A stretch of 64,000 nucleotides of DNA from Eopsaltria australis. Taxonomy: Eukaryota > Chordata > Aves > Passeriformes > Petroicidae. Numbering within the stretch: position 1 is the first letter of the stretch; the number at the start of each line of letters is the position of its first letter. The notes under the pieces were generated by a model. It had not been told where the DNA came from. It saw only the letters and a list, made by a program, of their open reading frames with translations, and searched no databases. The position numbers and the translations under genes are program-made. Shown here piece by piece: positions 45,601 through 53,951 of this stretch. The stretch lies in assembly GCA_034509425.1 (NCBI GenBank), contig JAVTVJ010000662.1, positions 319,501-383,500 of the forward strand, in the 5' to 3' direction.

Positions 45601-48150
45601 AATGCTAAAGGTAAAAAAGGTAACTTTAGCAGGAGAATGACATGTACGCTTTTATACCAAGGGATGCTCAGAGCTTTTATGAGACAAACTTCAGCAGAGT
45701 ATTGTTACTGAAATGTGAGAAACAAAATAGGACAAGTAATTTATATTAGACCAACTTTGGATTTCAGATTTAGTCTACCAATACTGATTTGTGCCTCTGT
45801 GTGGTCACCTCTGTTGCAAGATCAAAGACAACTTATCCTAACAACTTTGTTAATTTCATAACCATACTTCTTCAAGACAACCGGGAGAAGACAGACAACA
45901 CAAAGAAAAGAGACTGGAATTTTTTCAGTAAAGTGTTTACAGTAGTATCTTGATACTTATACATTAACTACACGATATTGTTCTGATTTACTGGCAACAG
46001 GCAAGCACGGGGTTCTGGTCCAACTGTTACTGGAGTAAAGTTCTGGGCCATAAATTATATACGTATCCCTTTGCTGAGAAGGACTATTTCTTGTATCATC
46101 AGTAGAGCCAAGGAAGAATTCCCCCTTCCTCAGCAACAAAAAAAAGTTTGCCAAGCACTGAAACAACACAATGATGTCAGACATGAGCATATCAGCAGTA
46201 ATAACAGACAATCTAGAGAGATCAGCAATCTTTAAAATGCTCTAACAGTAATTTTCATTTCACCAGTGGAACACTTCACTAAACCCACACCTTCATGCAC
46301 AAGATGCAAGGACATATCTTGCACTTCTATGTTCTTACATTGCCTTCTGAGGAGCAGGTTTTACGCTATTACTAGAGTGAACTATTAGAAATACAATGCA
46401 TACACTTGATGAATGACTACTGCATTTTCTACCTAGAATGCCACACAGTCCGCTTTTCTAGCAATAACCCTCACTTGCAGTCCAGTGGCTTTTTCACACT
46501 ACACCAATCACCTTTCCCTGCACAGTGACTGTTCCTCAACTACCCAATCCATACTCAGAGCTTAACCATGCAAGTGTGAATTGTGGATAACGTCCTATTT
46601 CAGCAAGAATTTGCCCGTCAGCTATAAAAGACCACAGACAGCAATGTCTGTTTCTCTCAGAAGTCATTTCTTTAAAGGATTACATTGCTGTAAGTGTAAA
46701 AGCAAGTCTGGAGGAGAGATTAATTAATTTGGCATGCTCACATATCACAAGTTATTCTTGTTTTTCCATACTAAACGACATTCATATACATACATATGTA
46801 CAAAATATCTCAGGGCCCCAGAGCTGTATCTCCCTGTGATCACTGGGGAGCCTTGGGTAGAATCAGTAACTTCAGCTTCTGGACCTAATAAAACAGAGAG
46901 CTATACTTCACCTGCAAAACAATCCTAAGTTTATAAGTTATGTAGAAAATTATGGCCATGATCAACGATCAGGATACTCCCCACCCCATGGAAAACAGAA
47001 AGTAGCAAAAAAATGGTTTAGAAATAAAGTGCCAAGTTGCTTCTATGGAAAGGGACAAGAAAAATAAGGGTGCAAACGATGTAAATCAGTTAAAACACAC
47101 AGATCCATAGAAGTGCATTTATACTAGGGCAGTGAAAATTTGAACAGGAACAGAATGAAAAAGCAAAGTATTTAGCAAAATAGAAGGGGAAAAAGAAATG
47201 AGACTCATCTGGCAAACTGAGGAGGCCCATCAGGTACTGTCTCATAGAGCTAAGCATTAGAGTGCCAGCAGCTTCATGTTTTCGTGATTTACTTTGCTGT
47301 GGCTCACAAATAAACACATCAGTCGAGGTTTCCAGAGCATAGATGTTCTCTTCGTGCAGAACAATCAAACTGAAGACGCAGCAATTGATTTTCTAATGTA
47401 CATGAGACCTTAGTTTATGGTGCTTTTTATTGGTTGCTCTTTCAATAGATTTCCAATTTGTTGTAAAATACAATTCCAGCTTAGAAAACCTTTTGATCTT
47501 TTCATTTAGACATTCCTCCTCTCCAATCCACTTTTACTTTAAGGAGCTGAAAGCTTTCTGTGCCAGTGCACTTGGCTGGGTTTTTTTTTTACTTTCTCCA
47601 TTTCCTCATTTTGACTTCTGACCAAGACAGGGTTAACACTGTTAACATCCACTTCGAGCTGGCCACCTCACCCTGATCCACTACATTTCCAACTATAACT
47701 CGCACAAATACTTTTTCAACAAACACTTTATATATATATACTCATTGAAATGAAAAATCAGGAAAATTCCAGCGCGGTTAGCCGCCAAAACAGAGGAGAA
47801 ACGATAAGCAGTTTTGCAAACAAACCAAAAGAAATACTTTGCCGATAACCCACTACCTATGCACACTTTAAACGTAAGCAGGCGAACTTTTCCGTGGAGT
47901 CACGAGGGGAGTCAAGCCGGAGGCGCGGCTTCCCCGCCCGGGCCCCGGAACTGTCCCTGCCCGCGGGATGCCCCGCCAGCCCAGCACCGCCCGCCCGAGA
48001 GCCCGGCGAGCTCCCTTACTTCTTGGTGTCGCTGCTGAAGAGCCCGAAGGCCGCGGGAGCCGAGGGGGTCACGGTGGGCGCCGCTTCCTGCGCCAGCTCG
48101 GGCGCCGCCTCTCCGCCCTGCTCGCTGTACGTGAGCCCGTTGCCGGACAT
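6425..48150 (-). CDS. AP3B1: AP-3 complex subunit beta-1, spliced, 5' part of gene (seven coding exons)
   Basis: The spliced coding sequence joins 48150-48020, 34255-34180, 27928-27854, 22683-22588, 20332-20172, 14937-14871 and 6604-6425 on the minus strand. It is 786 nt, 262 codons, with no internal stop, and every border is GT/AG with matching phase. The product is the large beta subunit of the AP-3 adaptor, which sorts membrane cargo from endosomes to lysosomes and lysosome-related organelles; human AP3B1 defects cause Hermansky-Pudlak syndrome type 2. The visible part is a variable acidic/Ala/Pro leader (residues 1-44) followed by the start of the adaptin helical solenoid (from about 45). 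Residues recalled as beta-1 type rather than beta-2 (AP3B2) include [25 protein letters not shown] and [12 protein letters not shown]. The full protein is about 1,100 residues, so roughly three quarters (rest of trunk, hinge, ear) is encoded left of position 1. Identification is from remembered family sequence. Confidence 0.96.
6605..14870 (-). other. AP3B1: AP3B1 intron 6
   Basis: This 8.3-kb AT-rich intron has clean splice borders. No interspersed repeat was recognised. There is a C8 run at 7140-7147 and a block at about 7490-7760 with CNE-like texture (TTTAATTAAG, AGCATGCATGCAG, AAATTAATG). The remainder shows nothing I can name. Confidence 0.8.
14871..14937 (-). CDS. AP3B1: AP3B1 coding exon 6 (residues 180-202)
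   Basis: This short 67-nt exon completes Ser180 with its first T and then encodes 22 residues, [20 protein letters not shown] followed by ST. The acceptor is CCTCCTAG|T and the donor ACG|GTAAGA. The human protein has KDKST here and this one KDRST, a conservative change. The exon is too short to be found by ORF length. Confidence 0.95.
18560..19560. repeat. Unidentified interspersed repeat candidate, copy A
   Basis: This segment is clearly richer in GC and in TGTG/CTGG words than the surrounding intron. It shares a collinear series of short matches with 25320-26470: an 11-mer CCAGCAACTGG (18732), a diverged AGAATAT..AAACC block (about 18827), GTGCATCT (19171) and GCTGCTGGTGCTG (19373). It contains (TG)8 and two CTGGGGATC words 51 bp apart. 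There is no long reading frame and no LINE or LTR motif that I recognise. An old LTR retroelement fragment or a degenerate minisatellite are the main alternatives. Edges are approximate. Confidence 0.4.
18899..18914. repeat. (TG)8 microsatellite
   Basis: Eight uninterrupted TG dinucleotides lie inside the copy A segment. Confidence 0.9.
20172..20332 (-). CDS. AP3B1: AP3B1 coding exon 5 (residues 127-179 and part of 180)
   Basis: This 161-nt exon encodes 53 residues plus two bases of Ser180. It opens with [20 protein letters not shown], one of the most conserved blocks of the beta-adaptin solenoid, and continues through [20 protein letters not shown] to AIQKLY. The acceptor is TTTTTTAG|GAT and the donor AG|GTAAGT, a strong site. 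It contains no open frame long enough to stand out by length, and was found by comparing the minus-strand translation with the family. Confidence 0.97.
20333..22587 (-). other. AP3B1: AP3B1 intron 4
   Basis: At 2.3 kb this is the shortest intron in the window. It is very AT-rich, for example around 20,520-20,700, with no recognisable repeat, RNA gene or second gene. Confidence 0.8.
22588..22683 (-). CDS. AP3B1: AP3B1 coding exon 4 (residues 95-126)
   Basis: The exon encodes 32 residues, beginning [20 protein letters not shown] and ending FQRALK. The [15 protein letters not shown] stretch is close to invariant in AP-3 beta and related to the same trunk segment in AP-1 and AP-2 beta adaptins. 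The acceptor is TTTTCAG|ATA and the donor AAA|GTGAGT. At 96 nt with phase 0 on both sides, it is a symmetric exon. Confidence 0.97.
24103..24246 (-). mobile_element. tRNA-Ile-derived SINE with CR1 tail (TguSINE1-like)
   Basis: Read on the minus strand, the element begins with a tRNA-like head. It has an A box TAGCTCAGTTGG (24239-24228), continues as TTAGAGC and then GGTGCTAGTAACACC, as in the tRNA-Ile anticodon arm, and ends the tRNA part with a B box GAGTTCCATCCC (24195-24184; intact form GGTTCGATCCC) and GTATGGGCCA. It then switches to a CR1 3' end (GGCCCCTTCCAACTCAG, later GATTCTGTGAC). This head-tail combination matches the SINE described in zebra finch and other passerines, which is mobilised by CR1 machinery. 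The decayed B box and missing tail repeats suggest an old, silent copy. Confidence 0.8.
25320..26470. repeat. Unidentified interspersed repeat candidate, copy B
   Basis: This GC-richer island in the intron has frequent CTGG, GTGTG and CCAGGG words. It shares the same order of anchors with copy A at 18560-19560: CCAGCAACTGG (25440), AGAATACGTGAAACC (about 25590), GTGCATCT (25841) and GCTGCTGGTGCTG (26169). A TATA-like GTATATAAAC is present near 26122. The frames crossing it differ in every phase and look like chance. It may be a decayed LTR element; the family is unknown to me. Confidence 0.4.
27391..27414. repeat. A24 homopolymer
   Basis: Twenty-four uninterrupted A bases on the plus strand. 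No retrotransposon body was recognised next to it, so it is treated as a simple repeat. Confidence 0.9.
27854..27928 (-). CDS. AP3B1: AP3B1 coding exon 3 (residues 70-94)
   Basis: The exon encodes 25 residues starting [20 protein letters not shown] and ending SKNIE, a signature stretch shared by AP-3 beta subunits. The acceptor has a good polypyrimidine tract ending in CAG. The donor, GAG|GTATTC, matches the U1 consensus poorly at +4 to +6. Both borders are phase 0 and the length is 75 nt, so skipping would delete 25 residues in frame. Confidence 0.96.
28936..29875 (-). mobile_element. CR1 LINE fragment, 3' end of ORF2 and 3' UTR
   Basis: The minus-strand sequence is a 5'-truncated CR1 of about 0.94 kb. 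The right end encodes a recognisable C-terminal reverse transcriptase segment ([10 protein letters not shown], then [11 protein letters not shown], then NNAKYK). The left part matches the 3' region (plus strand CCTCTGGGCAACCTGTCCCA, then GCCTTCTCTTCTCCAGG) and ends in ATCATAGAAA near 28,940, the CR1 tail. Frameshifts and stops make it a dead copy. It lies in the same orientation as AP3B1. Confidence 0.9.
31579..31670 (-). mobile_element. CR1 LINE, 3'-terminal segment of a 5'-inverted insertion
   Basis: The plus strand from ATCACAGAATTATAG through GTTCAGGTTGGCAGGGATCT to GGCACACCTTAGTGACCA is the reverse complement of the last 90 or so bases of a CR1. It abuts a CR1 piece in the opposite orientation at 31673. 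Together they have the order expected from one twin-primed insertion. Confidence 0.75.
31673..31935 (+). mobile_element. CR1 LINE, inverted upstream segment of the same insertion
   Basis: This segment is CR1 in plus orientation, from GAGGACAGGCTGAGAGAGTT through CATGTAATGACAGGACAAAG and TTACATTAGATGTTAGGAAA to GGTGAGGCACTGGAACAGG and CAGAGAAGCTGTGGA. It stops just short of the part of CR1 present at 31579-31670. It has no tail of its own, which argues against a separate insertion. Confidence 0.85.
34180..34255 (-). CDS. AP3B1: AP3B1 coding exon 2 (residues 44-69)
   Basis: This 76-nt exon has a pyrimidine-rich acceptor ending in TAG|G and a donor GGG|GTATGT. Its first G completes Lys44 from exon 1, then it encodes 25 residues, [20 protein letters not shown] and onward to KRIVG. 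This is the first helix pair of the adaptin N-terminal trunk. The length is not a multiple of three, so skipping it would shift the frame. It is separated from exon 1 by a 13.8-kb intron. Confidence 0.96.
35389..35655 (-). mobile_element. Degraded endogenous retrovirus LTR-like fragment
   Basis: Read on the minus strand this segment resembles a common avian LTR family in which a GCCTGGGGGTGGGCA-type block is followed by AGACCAAGGGGATATTCC and TACCATAT. The match is from memory of the consensus, and divergence is high. ACCACTACCAATACACCTTT and CCACTACCAATACAAAGC form a short internal duplication (about 35,557-35,592). No retroviral genes accompany it. Confidence 0.4.
37270..37740. repeat. Possible unclassified insertion ending in simple repeats
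   Basis: The stretch changes from AT-rich intron to purine-rich DNA (AGGACGCACACGCACCCC, GGCAAGGGGGAAACTAATAA). It contains G11 at 37537-37547 and ends in a long A-rich tract at 37675-37737 broken by C and G. An AATAAA-like signal lies near 37,481. I cannot assign it to a family; it may be an LTR relic, or ordinary intron next to a simple repeat. Confidence 0.3.
37675..37737. repeat. A-rich low-complexity tract
   Basis: This is a run of more than 60 bases that is almost all A, interrupted by single C or G bases. Confidence 0.9.
39692..40227 (+). mobile_element. Endogenous retrovirus solo LTR (passerine-type), antisense to AP3B1
   Basis: A GC-richer block starts TGTTGGGGCCGGGTGGGGC. It has a TATA box ATATAAA at 39911-39917, then ACCACAAATCAGCCTTTCC and CACTGCACCTTCAGAGG, then GGTGTCAGGTTGTATTCTGA, and a polyadenylation-type ATTAAA at 40170-40175. 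Order and wording match an LTR I recall as frequent in songbird genomes. The 3' end is probably worn or truncated, and the right border is approximate (a CA near 40,227). No internal retroviral sequence flanks it, so it is a solo LTR or fragment. It lies on the plus strand, opposite to the host gene. Confidence 0.65.
44148..44229. promoter_or_regulatory. Cluster of three TGCAATTAA words (possible homeodomain-type enhancer sites)
   Basis: TGCAATTAA occurs at 44148-44156, 44181-44189 and 44221-44229. Nearby are TTACTAATTAGC and CAGGTG. The AATTAA core is bound by many homeodomain proteins. The surrounding sequence (about 44,090-44,400) has the texture of a conserved noncoding element. Function is inference only. 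Confidence 0.3.
44361..44386. repeat. Perfect inverted repeat, 11-bp stem and 4-nt loop
   Basis: The arms ACTTAGGTGAT and ATCACCTAAGT are separated by TTGT. It is too short for a microRNA precursor and may be chance or a small structural element. Confidence 0.85.
48020..48150 (-). CDS. AP3B1: AP3B1 coding exon 1 (start codon, residues 1-43 and part of 44)
   Basis: The exon encodes 43 residues plus two bases of Lys44. It starts [11 protein letters not shown] and ends in the conserved block FGLFSSDTK, compared with FGLFSSDLKK in the human protein. The middle is an Ala/Glu/Pro-rich low-complexity stretch that varies between species. The ATG at 48150-48148 has A at -3. An in-frame TGA lies at 48273-48271, 41 codons upstream, with no ATG between, so this is the first possible AUG in frame. 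The donor is AA|GTAAGG and intron 1 is phase 2. The exon is very GC-rich because it lies inside the CpG island. Confidence 0.95.
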
Positions 48151-48280
48151 ACTGGTGCCGCCGATGCCGGTGCCGATGGTGTCGATGCCGGTGCTGCCCG
48201 CCCGCCCCGCCAAAGTTGCCGTCGCGCACCCCGGCCCTGCTGCCCGGCGCTCCCCCCGGAAGCCGGGCGGTCACGCGGCG

Positions 48281-48305
48281 GGGGCGGGGCGGGGCGGGGC
48301 GGGGC
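48281..48305. promoter_or_regulatory. Tandem GC boxes, (GGGGC)5
   Basis: Five perfect copies of GGGGC on the plus strand give four overlapping GGGCGG boxes, the core site for Sp1/KLF factors, about 130-155 bp upstream of the AP3B1 start codon. Five G4 runs separated by single C bases also fit a G-quadruplex, formed on the strand that serves as template for AP3B1. Binding is inferred from motif only. Confidence 0.7.
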
Positions 48306-51300
48306 GGCGGGGCCCGGACGTGCGGCCGGAGCCGCGGCCCCGGGGCAGACTGCGCCTCGGCGTGTGCTGCCCGGGCCTTTCCGTCCCATTAAAATACAGA
48401 GCGTGGCCTAAAGCAGCGGCTCGTTTGTCGCTTCTAGAGAGCGTGTTACGAATGCCGGTACACACGCTCACGATAGAAGTAAGGTAACCTAGACTAGGAG
48501 CAGCTGTTTACATATGAGAGGCCAGAAATACAAAAGGATAGTTAGAAGTCTTCTGAGGGAAGTTTCTCCTAATTCCTTTTTACAGTGTTGTTTTCCTACG
48601 TGAATCTTCCCCCTCTCCCCAGTCTCGCAGGAATAATTTGTGTTCATTAAAACACAGTTCAATCCATCTCCTGACGTACGCTAGTGAAGTGCAACCTTTT
48701 CATCCTTAGAACTGAACTCATTTCCAAAAGGTTACCTGTTCACAATCAATACTTTTTATCTTGCAGAGATGAAAAAAAGGGGGGAAGAATAGTTCGTCAC
48801 ATTTCTCTGAAGCAGCTTTTTCACTTACTTGCTTTTCAGCGACTTGTACTTTTCTGATTGAAACTGAGACAATACCAAGCAAATAAACTTTTTACAGAAG
48901 CATTTACCAGTAACGGATTTATTAGGGGCTGCTTTAAAGGTAGTTCCCCTCAGTATCTGCCTTCTACGGATGCCAGCGTTTTAATTCTTTTAATGATTTC
49001 TCACAGCTTTTTTCTGTGTAGCACTGTCTTTTGAAAGTTACGGTTCAGAGTGTATAAGTCCTAGTGTGAATATTCTTGACCATCTCCATTTTACCTATTG
49101 GGTTTTTAGACTTTCATTATTGTTCTGCCTTTTGCATTGTTTACAGTAGCAGCCACCATCGTTTTCTTTCCCTGTAGAGAGAAATATCTCTTTATTACTA
49201 CCATAAACTGTTGCAGGAGCTATTGATACTCATCCAGTGATTTGGTTTGAGGCAGACACCTCTCAGTCATTCAAGCCAGAGAAAATTTTACATCCTGCTT
49301 TTTAAAGGATCAAAAACCAGAGTAGGCTTCTGGAGAATTGGGTCAGAGCCAGACGAAAATGAACACCCACTTCTCTCTACAAAAAGATCTGAGAATTCCT
49401 GTCAGCAGTCTTTAGAAATTGTCTCTGTTTTTCAGACCATGCCTATATATTCCAAATTGTAACAGAGACAGCACTTGAACTTTGATTCCAAACATGGTTT
49501 TGTTTACATGAAGAGGTCACTAGCTATGTCTTTTATTTGTATACCAGGTGCATGTAGTATAGGAAGGGGTAATCTATAGGAGGCCAAGTCCACAGTTTGT
49601 AAGGTAGATCTATTCTAGTTTCTTTTAAGACTCTTTGTTCTATGAGGCAAGAAGTTAAAACTGCTTGCTTCTTTGTATAAATCTATAAAATAAGGATTTA
49701 TTAGCACTAAGAAACTGCTTAAGTACAACAAACTAATTATTTTTCTACCATGTGTATCTACTATGTAGATACTACGTGTACTACTTAAGTAATCTTAGAG
49801 TAAATGGAAAAAGAAAACAACAGACTTGTAGAATACGTCAGAGTAATTTGTGAGAGTACAAATGGCAAAAATAAAACAAATGGCTGTTGAGGTGAATGTT
49901 CACGGGACTGTGATATGAAAAGGAAACAGTAATAGCGATACAGAGCTTGAAAGCGTCTTGAAAATGAGAAAGGAAATATTATCTGAGGGTTTATTAAGTA
50001 TAATTGAAAATTCCTATCAGGACAGTTAACTATGAGCTTCTGCTATCAGTTCTTGATCTAGTTTTAGCCTGAAATATGCCACGACTGTTCAATGAAGAGC
50101 CTTTTCCATCTAAATTATGTCTTCAAAATCACCATGCAGTGATAAGGTACTTCCACATTGAATTTATACCTGTATGCAATTATGTCAAAATTACAAAATC
50201 ATGAAACACAAAATGCTCCAAATCTAAATTCTCCACTTACATTCATTGGTTACAGCATTCTATATTTCAAGATTTTGTGCAGCATAAGAAAATTAACAGA
50301 CAAGGCTTAAAAGAGTGAGTATAAAAGGCTTTTGCTTGTCAGTTTTCCAATTATGTTTCTTTCTGAAATGATTTCACCTCCATTATTCATACCATCTTCA
50401 TAACTCTACTTATCTAGTGTCTGGTAATTAGATGGTTTCTTACTTTCCATTCATGGATGTTAAGAACTATACAATAGTTGGGCATGGACACAGCTTTTAA
50501 AAGTTAATTGCACCACAAAAGTGGAAGGGAAGATATATTTCTATGGATAAATACATACGCATTTTCATCAAAACTCATGTGTAGTGGTGTATACATATGC
50601 GTTTGAGGGGAAAAAGATTTACGTTGCTCAACAAGCTGTAATTTTGTAATTCCAACAAACATTAACTTTTCTAGGCTTTCTGAAATATTTACAGACGATA
50701 CTTTGGAGTGTTTTTTACAAAGTTATATGCCTTTTGTGGCCACTGGGCTGCCAAATGCTTATTGGGTGCCCTCTTGTGGCTCAGATTATTAGTATGTTAT
50801 TTGTCATGAAAAAGACAGGAGATGCATTGGTAAGAAAATTAATTGTTAATGGAATTCAAGCTCTTTATAAGAGAAATGTCAAGCTACTAAAACTTTGCAG
50901 ACACTGTATCTGTTACTGATAGACTGTCATATATGCAAAATATGCTGGTATTGCAGATTCCAAAATGTGCAATTACAAATGTGTAAGAGTTTTGACTTGA
51001 AAATGTCATAGATAAAGGATAAGTAATGATACAATCCAAACTTCCTGTAATATGATTTTTTGTTCAGTAATGATTTAGAAATCTGATCCATAATAACTTA
51101 CTTTAAAATTAAGCACCAAGAACTCATTCCCCAACCTGGAATAATGGGTTTTCAATCTGAGGCATGAACTCAGCTTCCAGTAGTCCTGAGCATGAAAAAC
51201 ACTTTAATCTGCCTCCCTTCAAGTGGATCAAGATTTGTGACTGTAATGAAAGCAAATGAGTGTTTTTTTCAAAAGTACCAGTTCTCTATTCCTTCTTAGC

Positions 51301-51433
51301 ATTAGGACTGGCTACCATGTTATCCACAGAAGTGGAGCTCACATATCAGCTCTTGAAATCAGGAGACTCCAGATTCTCTTTTATTCCTTTTATTTTACAG
51401 CTCTTCTGTAAACTCTAAAATTACACAATATAT

Positions 51434-51457
51434 ATCTTTTATCTTTTATCTTTTATC
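51434..51457. repeat. (ATCTTTT)3 short tandem repeat
   Basis: There are three perfect copies of the 7-mer ATCTTTT plus a partial fourth. Confidence 0.9.
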
Positions 51458-52549
51458 AATTAATGTTTCTTCAAATGGTTATGATGATTTTAGCTAAATG
51501 ATGAATAGGAAAAGTAGAAGGCAAAAAGCAGAAACATAGAACACAAAACAGAAATACTTGAAAAATAAGACAATTCTTCGGTTGTAGAGTTTCTTCAAGA
51601 ATGGGCATGCAAGATACGTAATAGTAGAACTGGAAACATAACATTAGCTATTACTTTTGGATAGAGACTATCTTGGAATTAAAAAGATAGGGATTCTATT
51701 AAAAACTATTACAGAAATATAAATATCTCCAATGGAATAAGTGCTGTGATACTCTTATACTGATATCAGACCTGGTGTGTTTGATGGTAATTAAAATCCG
51801 TGTAAAAGGGTAGGTGAACAAGTCTTTAAAACTTCCACTGTAATTGAAAATATTACTTATTTCTTCATTGTTTAATCTTGCCAGATATTTAAATATCATA
51901 CCATCAAATATGATAGCAAAACAGGAAACCTAAATTAACTGCCAGCAATTTTCCATTACTTCCATGAGGGGAGTGCTCACAGACCTCAAATAATCGGTTT
52001 AAAATGTTGAAAACTGTATTCCAGTGTTTGTTGCACTATATCCTAATTTTTAGAAGCCCTTACTCCTGAAGAATGAAAACGTTTGGCTTTTTCTCAGATT
52101 TGTTTCAAATAGGAGAAGAAATTCAGGGTGTGGTGGATTCTCTCAAGTACCCCAGCTAGTCATAACTATCTTTCTGAAGAAGTCACCAGTTACAGATTCA
52201 GTCTTGATTGACCTTTTCTATATCAATTCTAGGTTTCCTCCCGGATCTATTAGTGAACCTACTATAGTCTTGGGTTTGCCAGTTTATCTTCTCCCTTTTT
52301 TATCTAGAGAAGCATGGAGTCTGCTGTTACAACAAAGTATTTAACTGGTTTAAGTAATGAAACTGAAATAACTTTTTAAAACCTTGTGCCTATATAAACC
52401 ATGTATGCTGTAACATGCCTGCCTTAATTAGTGTTTTAGTTTGATAGTTACAGTTTGTAACATACATTTATCTAAAGATAGTTTTAATCTAGTTTAGATG
52501 TCCTGTCCCGTGGAGCAAAGAAAAAGCAAAAAAAGTACCGGTTTAAGGA

Positions 52550-53951
52550 GATCACAGAATAAAAAAGAATCATGGACCCAAAAAGGATTACCAAATGGCT
52601 AAGGCAGGCAGGGGCCGCTCTAGGTCATCTAGGTCAACCTCCTTATGCAAGTAGGGTTCCCCAGAGCAATGGTACTTAGGAATGTATGCAGACAGATTTT
52701 GAATATTCTCTTTCTTGCAGAAATAGACTCCATACCCTCTCTGGGCAGTCTGTTCTCGGTCTCAAGCATCCTCACAGTAAAGAAGTTCTTCCTCATTTTC
52801 AAGTAGAACTTCTGTGTTCCAGTTTCTGCCTGTTGCCTCTTGTTCTGTTGTTTGGCACCTCTGAGAAGAGCCTGGTCCATCCTCTTGGCATCCTTTCTTC
52901 AGGTACTTACACATCAATAGATCCCCTCTCAGGCTTCTCCAGACTAACCAAAACCAGCTCCCTCTGCCTTTCCTGATAAGTGAGGTGCTCCAGTCCCTTC
53001 ACCATCTTTGTAGCCTCTGCTGGACCCACTCGAGGAGCTCCATGTCTCTGTTGTCCTGAGGAGCCCAGAACATCTAGAATGCTGTATCCTCACCATGGCT
53101 GAATAGAGGGGCAGGATCCCTTCCATGACCTGCTGGCAGTGCTCTTCCTAATGTACCCCAGGATCCCATTGGCCTTGGCCACCAGGACACTCTGCTGGCT
53201 CATGGACAGCTTGTTGTCCACCAGGACCCCCAGGTCCTTCTCTGCAGAGCTGTTCCCCAGCAGGTCAACCCCAACCTGTGCTGGTGCTTGGGGTTGTTTC
53301 TCCCCAGGTGCAGGACCCTGTGCATGCCTATCATTAGAGATAGTCCCAAAGACTTGCTGAAGTCAAGGTAGACAATATCCACTTCTTTCCCCTCATTCAT
53401 CCAGGTATTTGTCTCGTTGTGGAGGGTAATCAGACTGGGCAAGTGTGATTTCTCCACGCTGATGACTCCTGATCACCTTCTTATCCTCCATGTGGATAGA
53501 AGATGGTCTCCAGAATGAGATGCTCTATCACTTTCCCAGGGATTGAAGTGAGGCTGACTGGCTAGTAGTTTTCTGGGTCTTCCTTCTTGCCCCTTTTGAA
53601 GACCAGGGTGACATTTGCTTTCTTCCTCAACACCTCTCGCAGTCTCCAAGACCTTTTAAAGATGGTCTCACAATGCTGTCCACCAGCTCTCTCAACAGTC
53701 ATGGGTACATCCCATCTGGGTCTATGAACTTGTGGATATCAAGTTTGATTATATGGTCTCTTACCTAATCCTTTTTGACCAAAGGAAAGTCTTTCTTTTT
53801 CCAGACCTTCTCCCTGATCTTCTGGGTTACAATTCCTGAGGGTAGGCCTTGTCAGGGAAGAATGAACCAAAGGTGTTCATTAATTCTGCCTTCTCTGCAA
53901 CCTCTGTCACTAGGGTCCCAGTTCCATTCAGTAGCAGGCTCACATTAGGCC
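52550..53951 (-). mobile_element. CR1 LINE, 1.4-kb copy with internally deleted reverse transcriptase
   Basis: The minus-strand CR1 has its tail at the left (ATCACAGAATAAAAAAGAAT). Moving right it shows the 3' region (plus strand CCCTCTCTGGGCAGTCTGTT; CTCCTCAAGG-type CCTCACAGTAAAGAAGTTC), the C-terminal ORF2 (LHLGRNNPKHQHRLG), then jumps directly to the reverse transcriptase motif VDIVYLDFSKS. Beyond that is the upstream linker (GTLVTEVAEKAELMNTFGSF). The direct step from YLDFSKS to the HLGRNNP block means roughly the catalytic core of the RT is missing. Frameshifts are also present, so it is inactive. Confidence 0.92.

Larger units (their letters stand above)
34256..48019 (-). other. AP3B1: AP3B1 intron 1
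   Basis: The 13.8-kb first intron contains an LTR-like relic (35,389-35,655), an A-rich segment with G and A runs (37,270-37,740), a better preserved antisense LTR (39,692-40,227), a three-fold TGCAATTAA cluster (44,148-44,229) and a perfect 11-bp hairpin (44,361-44,386). The rest is AT-rich without recognisable genes. Its last ~140 bp next to exon 1 lie in the CpG island. Confidence 0.85.
47880..48420 (-). promoter_or_regulatory. AP3B1: CpG-island promoter and 5' UTR region of AP3B1
   Basis: This is the only long GC-rich, CpG-dense stretch in an otherwise AT-rich window. It spans the first coding exon and a few hundred bases on each side, the usual arrangement for a housekeeping vertebrate promoter. 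No TATA box is evident at a sensible distance from the ATG. The transcription start cannot be read from sequence alone but should lie between the ATG (48150) and about 48420. Island edges are estimated by eye. Confidence 0.85.

Noticed and set aside
47894..48487. Long plus-strand frames (up to 197 codons) and other minus-strand frames across the CpG island
   Set aside because: They are Arg/Ala/Pro/Gly-rich by-products of high GC, overlapping AP3B1 exon 1 and its 5' UTR. None resembles a known protein. The minus-strand frames that seem to begin at 48213 and 48274 start at TTG and GTG rather than ATG.
53200..53457. 85-codon minus-strand open frame with VDIVYLDFSK
   Set aside because: It is a CR1 ORF2 remnant that crosses an internal deletion.
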